Below are positions 22,193 through 30,602 of a stretch of DNA of 64,000 nucleotides, piece after piece. The stretch spans positions 1-64,000 of the forward strand of contig NZ_BOOB01000041.1 of the NCBI RefSeq assembly GCF_016863015.1, written 5' to 3'. The notes under the pieces are model-generated. The model was not told where the DNA came from and made no database searches. It worked only from the letters and a program-made list of their open reading frames with translations. Within the stretch, counting starts at the first letter, position 1. Every line of letters starts with the position of its first letter. This stretch comes from Microbispora amethystogenes (lineage in GTDB: Bacteria; Actinomycetota; Actinomycetes; Streptosporangiales; Streptosporangiaceae). A program made the translations under genes and the position numbers.

Positions 22193-23662
22193 TCAGCCCA
22201 GGCCGAGCAGGTTCTTGATGGGCTCCAGGGCGAAGTAGACGACGAACAGCGCCCCGACCAGCCACAGCAGGGGGTGGAGCTCCCTCGCCTTGCCGCGGAA
22301 GACCTTGATCACGATGTAGCTCACGAAGCCCGCGCCGATTCCGGCGGTGATCGAGTACGTGAACGGCATCAGCACGATGGTCAGGAACGCGGGGATCGCG
22401 GTCTCGAAGTCGCTGAAGTCGATCTCCTTGACCTGCGTCATCATCAGGAAGCCGACGACCACGAGAGCCGGGGTCGCCGCCTCGAACGGCACGATCTCCG
22501 TCAGCGGGGCGAAGAACATGGCCAGCAGGAAGAGCAGGCCGGTGACGATGCTCGCGAGACCCGTACGCGCGCCCTCGCCGACACCGGCCGCCGACTCGAT
22601 GTAGGTGGTGTTGGACGACACGCTCGCCGCGCCGCCGGCCGCCGCCGCGAGCGAGTCGACCAGCAGGATCTCCCGGGTGCGCTCGACCGTCCCGTCCTCC
22701 TGGACCAGGTTCGCCTGCCGGCCCACGCCGACGATGGTGCCCATGGTGTCGAAGAAGTCGGCGAGCATGAGCGTGAAGACGAACATCACGGCAGCCAGGC
22801 CGCCGATCTTGGCGAAGCCGCCGAACAGGCTGAACTGACCGAGCAGCGACAGATCGGGTAGCTCGATGAACCTGGCCGGCCAGGCGGGCACGTTGAGCGA
22901 CCAGCCGTCGGGGTTCGCGGGCTGACCCGGAGCCACCTGCGGCCCGATCTTGCCGATCGCCTCCACGATCATGGCCAGCACGGTGGTGCCGATGATGCCG
23001 ATCAGGATGGCGCCCTTGACCTTGCGGGCGACGAGGAAGGCCGTCATGAGCAGGCCGACGACGAACACGAGGGTCGGCCATCCGGTCAGCGAGCCGTTGC
23101 CCAGGGCGCCGAGCTTGACCGGGACGGTGGTGCCGCCCGCGTCGGGTATCCGCCGGACGAACCCGGCGTCGACGAACCCGATCAGTGCGATGAACAAGCC
23201 GATGCCGACGCTGATCGCGGTCTTGAGCTGCGCCGGGATCGCGTGGAACACCGCCACTCTGAAGCCCGTCACCACGAGGATCGCGATGACGACACCTTCG
23301 AGCACCACCAGGCCCATCGCGTCCTCCCACGACATCTGACTGGCGATGCCGAAAGCGAGGAAGGCGTTCAGGCCGAGCCCGGTGGCCAGGGCGAACGGCA
23401 CCCGGCCGAAGACGCCCATCAGGATCGTGAGGATGCCCGCGGCGAACGCGGTGGCCGCGGCGACCAGCGGGATGTTGGGGTTGGAGCCGTCACCGAGGAA
23501 CTGGCCCGTCTTGTCGGCGACAGTGCCGATGATGAGCGGGTTGAGCACCACGATGTAGGCCATCGTGAAGAACGTGGCGAAGCCGCCGCGGACCTCCTGG
23601 CCGACGGTGGAACCACGAGCTGAGATGGAAAAGTATCGATCGAGGAAATTTGGGGAATTCAT
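22193..23662 (-). CDS. NCS2 purine permease (guanine/hypoxanthine type)
   Basis: The ATG at 23662 gives 489 aa with MNSPNFLDRYFSI followed by the AzgA/PbuG signature GSTVGQEVRGGFATFFTMAY, GLGLNAFLAF, MLADFFDTMGTIVGV and SSNTTYIESAAG. Such proton symporters take up adenine, guanine or hypoxanthine. An ATG 42 bases upstream (23704) is in frame, but its extension is not family-like. The leader from the AT-rich promoter area near 23755 is about 90 nt; I could not match it to a known purine riboswitch. A DUF2530 gene is divergent, a usual neighbour. Confidence 0.9.
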   Translation of the reverse strand: MNSPNFLDRYFSISARGSTVGQEVRGGFATFFTMAYIVVLNPLIIGTVADKTGQFLGDGSNPNIPLVAAATAFAAGILTILMGVFGRVPFALATGLGLNAFLAFGIASQMSWEDAMGLVVLEGVVIAILVVTGFRVAVFHAIPAQLKTAISVGIGLFIALIGFVDAGFVRRIPDAGGTTVPVKLGALGNGSLTGWPTLVFVVGLLMTAFLVARKVKGAILIGIIGTTVLAMIVEAIGKIGPQVAPGQPANPDGWSLNVPAWPARFIELPDLSLLGQFSLFGGFAKIGGLAAVMFVFTLMLADFFDTMGTIVGVGRQANLVQEDGTVERTREILLVDSLAAAAGGAASVSSNTTYIESAAGVGEGARTGLASIVTGLLFLLAMFFAPLTEIVPFEAATPALVVVGFLMMTQVKEIDFSDFETAIPAFLTIVLMPFTYSITAGIGAGFVSYIVIKVFRGKARELHPLLWLVGALFVVYFALEPIKNLLGLG

Positions 23663-23798
23663 AGAGTTCGTTTTCACGCGCGCAGAGTCGCAGGCCCCTA
23701 CCATCGGCGGGAAGAGCCAGGGGAGCAGCGTTGTCCTTTCGTGACGGGTTTGTCATAAAAATACCGGGTCGCTGCACTGCCCTTCTAAGCTGGCCTAC

Positions 23799-24059
23799 GT
23801 GAGCGAACGCCGGCCGGACCCCCCGCCCCTCAGAACCCGGGACACCCTGACGATCCTGACCGGAACGGTGTTGTGGGCGGTCGCCCTGGTCGTGGTGCTG
23901 GTGGTCGTGCGCCCGGCCGACACGCGGCTCGTCTGGACCTGCGTGGCCGGCGTCGGCCTCGGCCTGTTCGGTCTCCTCTTCGTCCGCCGCCGCGACGCCC
24001 GCGTGCGCGACGCCGCCCCCGCCTCCGGACTGCCCGGGTCGGAGCCGCACCGTCCCTGA
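23799..24059 (+). CDS. DUF2530-type small membrane protein
   Basis: GTG at 23799, seven bases after TAAGCT (23786-23791), begins an 86-aa protein with two hydrophobic helices (LTGTVLWAVALVVVLVVVR and VWTCVAGVGLGLFGLLFV) and a basic RRRDARVRD tail. It resembles DUF2530, typically encoded beside NCS2 permeases in actinobacteria. Function is unknown; leaderless translation is likely. Confidence 0.8.
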   Translation: MSERRPDPPPLRTRDTLTILTGTVLWAVALVVVLVVVRPADTRLVWTCVAGVGLGLFGLLFVRRRDARVRDAAPASGLPGSEPHRP

Positions 24060-24068
24060 CCCGCGGCC

Positions 24069-24089
24069 CCGTACGACGGCTCCGTACGG
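24069..24089. terminator. Hairpin between convergent genes
   Basis: CCGTACG (24069-24075) pairs with CGTACGG (24083-24089) over a seven-base loop, in the 39-bp gap between the DUF2530 gene and the GntR-TetR gene. Confidence 0.5.
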
Positions 24090-24098
24090 CGGGTGCGC

Positions 24099-25280
24099 TC
24101 AGGGAGCGTCGGTGAGGAGCATCGCGATGCCGTCGAGAAGGCGCTGCAGGCCGAACTCGAACAACTCGTCGATGTCGAAGTCGTAACCGCTCGCGCTGAG
24201 CGCCTCGAACATCGGCAGCCGGCGCCCGGCCATGATCGCCTTGAAGGCGGGCTCCTGGGCGTCCATCCACTCGTCGACGCTCATCCCCGTGATCGCCTCG
24301 GCCTCCGCCTCCACCTCCAGGTTGACCGCCGTGCCCCGCACGTGGTTGAACACGGTGATGTACGCGGTGAAGACCGTCCCCAGGTCGAGACCGAGACCGT
24401 CGAGAGCGGTGAGCACCCACTCGGTGAAGGGCAGCGCGGCGGCGATCGGCTGGGGCCGCGTCACCGACATGGCCGGCGCGAGCCACGGATGCCGTCGGAA
24501 CGTCGACCACAGCAGACGCGCGGCCAGTTCGATCCGGCCGCGCCAGTCGCCAGGCGGTTCGCCGGGGAACCGCATCCGGCCGAAGACCTCCTCCATCATC
24601 CGCAGCACCAGGGCGTCCTTGTCCGCGACATGGCGGTAGAGGGACATGGTCGCCACCCCGAGCTCGGTGGCCACCCGGCGCATCGAGACCGCGCCGAGCC
24701 CCTCCGCGTCGGCGACCGCGACGGCCGCCGAGGTGATCCGCGCCGGAGTGAGCGCGCCGTCCGGGGCGCCCCGCCGCCGGGAACCGGCCGGCTCACCCGG
24801 CCGCCCGGCGGAGGGCTCCCCCGCGCCCGCCGCACGCGACGGCACGCCCGGGCGGGCACCGGCCTCACGTGCGGGTACGGCGGAGTCCCGGCCACCGGCG
24901 GCGTCCGGCGACCCGCCCGGCATGACACCGGCCGCACGTGAGGGCATTGCGGGATCCGGGCCACCGCCGGCACCGGGCGAGCCGGCGGACACCGGACCGC
25001 CACCAGCGGCCTTCCCCTGCGGCGCAACGGCGGATGACGACCGGCTTCCGGTGTCGACGACCGCGTCGACGACCGTGCCGACGCCGGGCACGGCACGGAC
25101 GAGTCCCTCCCGGCGCAGCTCGGTGAGCACCTTCGTCGCGGTCGCCATGGCGACGCCCCAGCGCCGGATGATCTCCCGGGTGGACGGCACCCGGTCGCCC
25201 GGCCTGAGCTCGCCTGCCTCGATCCGCCTCCGCAGCTCGGCGGCGATCTCCTGGTAGCGTCCCGCGCCCGAACCGTCCAC
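24099..25280 (-). CDS. GntR-HTH / TetR fusion transcriptional regulator
   Basis: The 393-aa protein has an N-terminal GntR winged helix (residues 8-75; RIEAGELRPGDRVPSTREIIRRWGVA), a Gly/Ala/Pro-rich linker of about 95 residues, a second complete HTH of TetR type (about 175-225; VSMRRVATELGVATMSLYRHVADKD) and a TetR ligand-binding domain. Two DNA-binding domains in one chain are unusual; family members with this order occur in actinobacteria. The GTG start follows GGGAGG. The TACAGT -10 (plus 25306-25311) is next to a GCACTAGTGC site, suggesting autoregulation. The divergent flavin monooxygenase is the likely target. Confidence 0.88.
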   Translation of the reverse strand: MDGSGAGRYQEIAAELRRRIEAGELRPGDRVPSTREIIRRWGVAMATATKVLTELRREGLVRAVPGVGTVVDAVVDTGSRSSSAVAPQGKAAGGGPVSAGSPGAGGGPDPAMPSRAAGVMPGGSPDAAGGRDSAVPAREAGARPGVPSRAAGAGEPSAGRPGEPAGSRRRGAPDGALTPARITSAAVAVADAEGLGAVSMRRVATELGVATMSLYRHVADKDALVLRMMEEVFGRMRFPGEPPGDWRGRIELAARLLWSTFRRHPWLAPAMSVTRPQPIAAALPFTEWVLTALDGLGLDLGTVFTAYITVFNHVRGTAVNLEVEAEAEAITGMSVDEWMDAQEPAFKAIMAGRRLPMFEALSASGYDFDIDELFEFGLQRLLDGIAMLLTDAP

Positions 25281-25292
25281 GCCCGACCTCCC

Positions 25293-25302
25293 GCACTAGT
25301 GC
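25293..25302. promoter_or_regulatory. GCACTAGTGC operator copy 1
   Basis: A perfect 10-bp palindrome located just downstream of the gntR-tetR -10 hexamer, at about its transcription start. An identical copy lies at 25362-25371, 69 bp away. Confidence 0.7.
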
Positions 25303-25361
25303 ACCACTGTAGCCCAGCACGCTGCCACGACGGCCCCGGCCCGATCCGGTGCCACCTCAGC

Positions 25362-25371
25362 GCACTAGTGC
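25362..25371. promoter_or_regulatory. GCACTAGTGC operator copy 2
   Basis: An identical palindrome 29 bp upstream of the -35 of the monooxygenase promoter. A degenerate half site, GCACTATGCG, lies at 25406-25415 within that promoter's spacer. The spacing suits repression of both divergent genes by the fusion regulator. Confidence 0.7.
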
Positions 25372-25399
25372 TCCAAAAACATCTACCCAGCTTATCGCC

Positions 25400-25428
25400 T
25401 TGCGTGCACTATGCGTACGCCGTACAGT
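25400..25428 (+). promoter_or_regulatory. Promoter of the flavin monooxygenase gene
   Basis: TTGCGT (25400-25405), a 17-bp spacer and TACAGT (25423-25428), seven bases before the ATG at 25436, predict a leaderless transcript. Confidence 0.65.
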
Positions 25429-25435
25429 GCGGTGT

Positions 25436-26641
25436 ATGCAGAACACCGACATCCTCGTCTCCGGCGGCGGCATCGCCGGGCCCGCACTGGCGTACTGGCT
25501 GGGCCGGGCGGGTTTCACCGTCACCGTCGTCGAGCGCGCGCCCGCGCCCCGCCCGGGCGGCCAGACCGTGGACCTGCGCGGCGCGGGCCGCACCGTGGCC
25601 GCCCGGATGGGCCTGCTCGACCGGGCCCGGGAGGTCTCCGTCGAACAGAACGGCGTCGCCCTGGTCGACGGGAAGGGCCGCTTCACGGCCACTCTGCCGG
25701 TCGACGCCTTCGGCGGCGAGGGAATCGTCTCCGAGATCGAGATCCTCCGCGGCGACCTGGCCGATCTCCTCTACCAGGCGTCCCTCCCCGGCACCGAGTA
25801 TCTGTTCGACGACACCGTCACCGCCCTGGAGCAGGACGACGATGGAGTGACCGTCACCTTCGAGAAGTCCGCGCCGCGCCGGTTCGGGCTGGTCGTCGGC
25901 GCGGACGGGCCGCACTCGGCCGTCCGCGCGCTGGCCTTCGGCCCCGAGGCGGACTTCGTCCGCCCGCTCGGCCTCTACACCTCGTGGTTCACCACCACGC
26001 TGCCGCTGGACCTCGGCGGCTGGTACCAGATGTACAACGCCCCGGGCGGCCTGGTCGTCTCGGCGCGGCCGGGACGCCTGCCCGGGGAGGTCAAGGCGGG
26101 CCTGAGCTTCCGGTCGGGGCCGATCGCCTACGACCGGCGTGACGTCGCCGCCCAGAAGCAGATCATCGCCGACCGCTTCGCGGGCGCCGGATGGGAGACC
26201 CCGCGGCTGCTGGCCGCGATGGCCGACGCGCCGGACTTCTTCTTCGACCCCATGGGACAGGTGCGCCTCGACCGGTGGTCGCGCGGCCGGGTGGCGCTGC
26301 TCGGCGACGCGGGTTACTGCGCCACGCCGCTGACCGGCCTCGGCACCAGTCTCGCCCTGGTCGGGGCGTACGTCCTGGCCGGCGAACTGGCCGCGACCGG
26401 CGACCACCGGGTCGCGTTGCGCCGCTACGAACAGGTCATGCGGCCCTACGTGATGGAGGCGCAGAAACTGCCTCCCGGGGGCGCCGGCGGCTTCGCGCCG
26501 TCCTCCGCGCTCGCGATCCGGCTGCGGGCCGCCTCGATGCGGTCCATGACCCGCTGGCCCATGCGCGGCATCCTGGCCGCCCAGTTCGCCAAGGCCGGGA
26601 ACATCGCCCTGCCCGACTACCCCCTCCCCGCCATGCGGTGA
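25436..26641 (+). CDS. FAD-dependent monooxygenase
   Basis: The 401-aa protein has the Rossmann start ILVSGGGIAGPALAYWLGRAG, an Arg-rich PGGQTVDLRGAGR segment, the DG motif (VVGADGPHSAVRAL) and the GD motif (VALLGDAGYCATPLTGLGTS), as in TetX-like and rifampicin-monooxygenase-like hydroxylases. The substrate is unknown; antibiotic modification is possible given the family but unproven. The start was set by the promoter. It is divergent from the GntR-TetR regulator with paired operators. Confidence 0.88.
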   Translation: MQNTDILVSGGGIAGPALAYWLGRAGFTVTVVERAPAPRPGGQTVDLRGAGRTVAARMGLLDRAREVSVEQNGVALVDGKGRFTATLPVDAFGGEGIVSEIEILRGDLADLLYQASLPGTEYLFDDTVTALEQDDDGVTVTFEKSAPRRFGLVVGADGPHSAVRALAFGPEADFVRPLGLYTSWFTTTLPLDLGGWYQMYNAPGGLVVSARPGRLPGEVKAGLSFRSGPIAYDRRDVAAQKQIIADRFAGAGWETPRLLAAMADAPDFFFDPMGQVRLDRWSRGRVALLGDAGYCATPLTGLGTSLALVGAYVLAGELAATGDHRVALRRYEQVMRPYVMEAQKLPPGGAGGFAPSSALAIRLRAASMRSMTRWPMRGILAAQFAKAGNIALPDYPLPAMR

Positions 26642-26645
26642 GGGG

Positions 26646-29600
26646 TCAGAGGGACGTGACGGGGTCGAGGTCGGCCTCGGCGAGGAGGAGGGGGACCCGG
26701 GCCGGGTCGCGCAGCAGCGCGGCGACGGCGAGGCGGTCGCCCCACTGGCCGGACGCCCAGGCCAGCCCTCTCGCCAGCCCCTCCACGCCGGTGGCGTGGA
26801 CCACGCCCTCGGAGAACCGCCACGGCACCGGAGTGCCGTCCACGAGAAGCTCGTCGTGCTCGACATACGTCGCGGGGGCGCCGGGCAGCAGCGAGCGCAC
26901 CTCGGGCGGCACCGGCTTCTCCGCGCCGTGCGAGGTGACCACGCCCGTGACCGTCTCTCCGGCCAGCGGCAGGTCGAGCACGTCCGACAACGCCTCGGCG
27001 AGGTCGAACGGCGCCAGCACCAGCGGGCGGTCCTCCACCAGGGGCAGCAGGTCGGGCGCCTCCACCACGACCGGGCCGTCCTCGACGTCCGCGACCGTGA
27101 CCATGCCCTTCCGCACGGCCCGTACGGCCTCCGGCGGGCCGACGCGGTCCGGGTCGACGGCGGCGAGCGCGATCCACAGCGACCGCAGCTGGGCGCGGTC
27201 CACCTCCAGGGACGCGTCGGCCAGCAGGTCGAGCAGCTCCTCGGGGCCGCCGCGCGCGTCCAGCAGCCCGGCCAGGGTCGACCGGACGCCCATCATCGTG
27301 AGCGCGTCCTCGTCGATCCCCGCCGGCGCCTCGGCGTACAGGCCGAACAGCAGCGGGTCGCCCGTCGGAAGCCGCAGCTCGACCGGCCTGCGCCCGCCGA
27401 GCACCGGGTGCCGCGACAGCCACCAGGCGGTGTACGACGGCACCTCGACGGTCTCGCCCGCCGCGAGCACCCGCATCGGCCGCAGCGCGGCGCGCAGCGG
27501 CGGCCGCGACAGCAGCGCGAGCGCGTTCGGCCAGTCCGCGACGTACTCCAGGTCGCGTACGGCGGTGAACTCCCGGACCACCGGGGGCACGTCGAGGTCG
27601 GGGAGCAGGTCGAGCACCGCCTCCAGCCACTCGTCCTCGAGATCGAGGTCGTGGTCGCACTCGGCGGGGTCGAGCAGCACGTCGGAGTCGTTGACCACGG
27701 CGAAGCCGTCGAGCACCCCGGTCGCCGCGAGCACGTGCGGCCCGTACTTCTCGACCAGGTCGGGCGCGGCGACGCCGAACGGCACCTCCGGGTCGATCAG
27801 CCCGGCCAGGGAGCCCTGGGCCAGCAGCAGCTCACCCGCGGCGTACCGCTCGCCGTCCGCGCCGCGCAGGGCCAGCTCGGCCAGCCAGGGCGCCTCTCCC
27901 GCCGTCAGGCCCGCCGCGTCCACCAGGGCCAGCACGGCCTGGGCCACCGGCTCGGGGTCGGCGCTGTTCAGCGACTCGGCCACGGCCGCGTGGGTGAGCG
28001 GGTCCTCCAGCACCGTACGCGGAGTCGCCTCGGCCGCGCCCAGGCGCAGCAGCAGCGGGTGGACGGCGTCGGGGTGGACGATCCGCAGCCCGAGCGGGGC
28101 CAGCAGAGCAGGGTCCAAGGGGGCGGGGTCCAGCGAGCCCGGGCCGGACGGCCCGCCGCCAGCGCCGCTGGACAAGACGCCGGACGACAAGACCCCGGAC
28201 GAGGCGCCGGACGTGGCGGCGGCGCCGCCGTCCGGTGACAGCACCAGCGTGCCACGCGGGCCGCGAACCAGGCGGCCGTCGGCGAGCGGCACGGGGATCG
28301 CCCCGATCGCCTCCGGGTCGTCGGCGGGCAGCGCCTCGTAAAGCGACCGCCACCACGCCGGGTCCTTGTCCTCCACGGCCTCGCCGGACAGCATGTCCAC
28401 GACGTCGGCCAGCTCGACCCGGCGTACGCCGAGCGTGGTCAGGGCCGGATGCCGGGAGGCCCATCCGGCGGGCAGCAGCCCGGGGACGATGCCGGCGATC
28501 TTCGCCAGGAACTCGGCCGGCCCCTCGACCGCCCGCGCCTCGTTGCCGGGGATGACGCCGCCCGGGACGCCGTCGGCGTCGCCGGAGATCGACGGCAGCA
28601 GCGGCGTTTCCGGCAGCGCCGCGATGATCTCCCGCCTGATCGCCGCGTCGAGCGCGCCGCTGCCCATGAGGCCGGGGACGAGGTCGAGCAGGGCGGGGGT
28701 GGCCGGAAGCTCCCCCAGCAGCCGCACGTACGCCTCGGCGGCCCTGGCGACCAGGAAGTCGGTGAGCGGCCCCGGCGCGACGTGCCGCCGGTCGGTGGTC
28801 ATCGGGAACGACGCGATCAGCAGCGCGGGCAGGTCGAGCGGCTCGTCGCTCGGCGTCGGCGCGTGGACCACCCGGGGGACGCCGTCGCGGCGGCCGGCGG
28901 GACGGCCGGCGGGAACGGCCCAGCGGACCTCCCAGTAGGGCCGGGCCCGCTCCTCGGTCGGCCGGTCCGCGAACAGTTCGCTGACCTGCGCGGGGGTGAA
29001 CGTGCCCGACTCGGCGACGACGTGCCAGCCCTCGGCCGAGATCGTGCGGCTCCGCCCGTCGACCTCGATCTCGACGGTCTCCAGCGCCGGCATCGACAGC
29101 GGCAGCGCCGGTCCGGCCTCCTCCAGCATCCGCCGTACGGCCTCCTCGGCGGCCTGGTCGCGCAGCGGCAGCCGGACGAGCGTGTCGAAGCCCTCGGGGA
29201 CGCCCGGGGCGTCGTCGCCGAACGGCAGCCGCAGCAGCGGGACGTGGCCCTCGCGGCCCTTCAGCTCCCCGGCCAGCACCGGCGTGGCGGCGACCAGCGC
29301 GGCGGTCTCCGCACGCGACCAGCGCACTCCCCGGATCTCGCCGGACGGCAGCCGGGAGGCGACCGACGGCTCGTCGGTCACCGACACCACGGCGGCGAAG
29401 CCGACGCCGAAACGTCCGGCCGCTCCCGTCTCGTCCTTCTTGCCGGAGACCCGCAGCGTGCTCAGGCCCTCGACGCCGGCCTCGTCGAGCGGAGCGCCGG
29501 TGTTGGCGGCGAGCAGCACGCCGTCGGCGAGCGTCAGCCGCAGGCGGCCGGGCACGCCCGCCCGCAGCGCCGCGTCGGCGGCGTTCTGGGCGAGCTCCAC

Positions 29601-29726
29601 GACCAGCCGGTCGCGGTAGCCGCCGAGGGCGAAGTCCTCCTCGGCGTTGGCGTCCTCGCGGAAGCGGGCGGGCGAGGCCGCCCAAGCCGCGAGAACCGTG
29701 TCACGCAGGCGCGCGGTGTCGAACAT
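26646..29726 (-). CDS. Sacsin/Hsp90-like GHKL ATPase protein
   Basis: The 1026-aa protein begins with an Hsp90-type ATP pocket: YRDRLVVELAQNAADAALRAG (N-box), LTLADGVLLAANTGAPLDEAGV (G1 box) and GAAGRFGVGFAAV (G2 box). The rest is a long alpha/beta sacsin-like repeat region without other named domains, broken by a Ser/Gly-rich insert at about bases 28140-28235. The start at 29726 is three bases from the stop of a DUF3027 gene, so they are cotranscribed. Actinobacterial proteins of this type are poorly characterised; a chaperone-like role is inference from the ATPase fold. Confidence 0.82.
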   Translation of the reverse strand: MFDTARLRDTVLAAWAASPARFREDANAEEDFALGGYRDRLVVELAQNAADAALRAGVPGRLRLTLADGVLLAANTGAPLDEAGVEGLSTLRVSGKKDETGAAGRFGVGFAAVVSVTDEPSVASRLPSGEIRGVRWSRAETAALVAATPVLAGELKGREGHVPLLRLPFGDDAPGVPEGFDTLVRLPLRDQAAEEAVRRMLEEAGPALPLSMPALETVEIEVDGRSRTISAEGWHVVAESGTFTPAQVSELFADRPTEERARPYWEVRWAVPAGRPAGRRDGVPRVVHAPTPSDEPLDLPALLIASFPMTTDRRHVAPGPLTDFLVARAAEAYVRLLGELPATPALLDLVPGLMGSGALDAAIRREIIAALPETPLLPSISGDADGVPGGVIPGNEARAVEGPAEFLAKIAGIVPGLLPAGWASRHPALTTLGVRRVELADVVDMLSGEAVEDKDPAWWRSLYEALPADDPEAIGAIPVPLADGRLVRGPRGTLVLSPDGGAAATSGASSGVLSSGVLSSGAGGGPSGPGSLDPAPLDPALLAPLGLRIVHPDAVHPLLLRLGAAEATPRTVLEDPLTHAAVAESLNSADPEPVAQAVLALVDAAGLTAGEAPWLAELALRGADGERYAAGELLLAQGSLAGLIDPEVPFGVAAPDLVEKYGPHVLAATGVLDGFAVVNDSDVLLDPAECDHDLDLEDEWLEAVLDLLPDLDVPPVVREFTAVRDLEYVADWPNALALLSRPPLRAALRPMRVLAAGETVEVPSYTAWWLSRHPVLGGRRPVELRLPTGDPLLFGLYAEAPAGIDEDALTMMGVRSTLAGLLDARGGPEELLDLLADASLEVDRAQLRSLWIALAAVDPDRVGPPEAVRAVRKGMVTVADVEDGPVVVEAPDLLPLVEDRPLVLAPFDLAEALSDVLDLPLAGETVTGVVTSHGAEKPVPPEVRSLLPGAPATYVEHDELLVDGTPVPWRFSEGVVHATGVEGLARGLAWASGQWGDRLAVAALLRDPARVPLLLAEADLDPVTSL

Positions 29727-29728
29727 GA

Positions 29729-30535
29729 TCAGGCGTGGCCCAGGGCTTCGGAGCTCGCCTCGTCGGCGGAGCCGGACTCGGTCAGGTCGTATTCCAGGTC
29801 GTCCAGGATCGGCGGCGCGGCGTCCGTGACCATGGAGGGCACGGTGGTCGCCTCGGAGTGGGCGCCGCAGCCGTGGTCGGCCGACACCACCCGGCCGTCG
29901 TCCGGCGCGTACTCGTTGGCGCAGACGCCGAAGCCCAGCCCCAGCGTCCCGGCGAGCGGCCAGTAGAAGCCGCAGGTGGAGCACTGCGCGGGCGCGGCGT
30001 GCGCGATCGGGGCGTGCGGGCCCGGCTCGCCGGACCGCCAGCGGTGCGCGGCGAGGTCGCGGCCGAGTGCCGACAGGACGCGGGCCCGGCCCAGGCCGAG
30101 CTCGAGGACGGCCTGCGCGTCGATCGCCTCGTCCGGGGAGGCGAACCCGGGCACGAGCCGGTCGTCGTCGGCCTCGGTCGGCAGCAGGTCGCCCACGCCG
30201 AGGTCGCCGGGGAGCAGCCGCTCGTTCCAGGGCACCCATCGGGGGGCGAGCAGCGCGCGGGCTCCGGGCAGGAGCACGGTCTCGCTCACGGTCACCACGC
30301 GGGCGCGGGAGGCCCGGGTCACGGTGACCGCCCAGCGCCAGCCCAGGTAGGCCCGGTCAAGGCACTCGAAGTAGTGGGTGACGACCCGGTCGCCCTCGTT
30401 GTCGAAGCCCAGGTGCTCTCCCACCTCCCCGGGGCGCGCGATCTCTTCCGCCGCGCCGCGGGCGAGGCCGACCGCCGCCGCACAGGCCTGGTCGACTGGA
30501 GTGCTACGGATTCGGGTACGACTCACACTCTCCAT
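29729..30535 (-). CDS. DUF3027-family protein
   Basis: The 268-aa protein starts MESVSRTRIRSTPVDQACAAAVGLAR and carries GWRWAVTVTRASRARVVTVSE and LAPRWVPWNERLLPGDLGVGDLLP, the conserved core of DUF3027. A C-terminal Cys cluster (CSTCGFYWPL, GVCANEY, HGCGAHSE) could bind zinc. It immediately precedes the sacsin-like ATPase gene, and this pairing suggests a joint function not yet known. The MFS gene is divergent, 67 bp away. Confidence 0.85.
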   Translation of the reverse strand: MESVSRTRIRSTPVDQACAAAVGLARGAAEEIARPGEVGEHLGFDNEGDRVVTHYFECLDRAYLGWRWAVTVTRASRARVVTVSETVLLPGARALLAPRWVPWNERLLPGDLGVGDLLPTEADDDRLVPGFASPDEAIDAQAVLELGLGRARVLSALGRDLAAHRWRSGEPGPHAPIAHAAPAQCSTCGFYWPLAGTLGLGFGVCANEYAPDDGRVVSADHGCGAHSEATTVPSMVTDAAPPILDDLEYDLTESGSADEASSEALGHA

Positions 30536-30602
30536 TTTCACCCACGCCGGGAGCGGACCGCACCGGCTTGATGGGCAAATCATGAGAGGACCCTCGGGGC
30601 CT

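Noticed and set aside
23663-23760. Purine riboswitch in the NCS2 permease leader
   Set aside because: The conserved loop-loop core of purine aptamers was not seen in the 90-nt leader.
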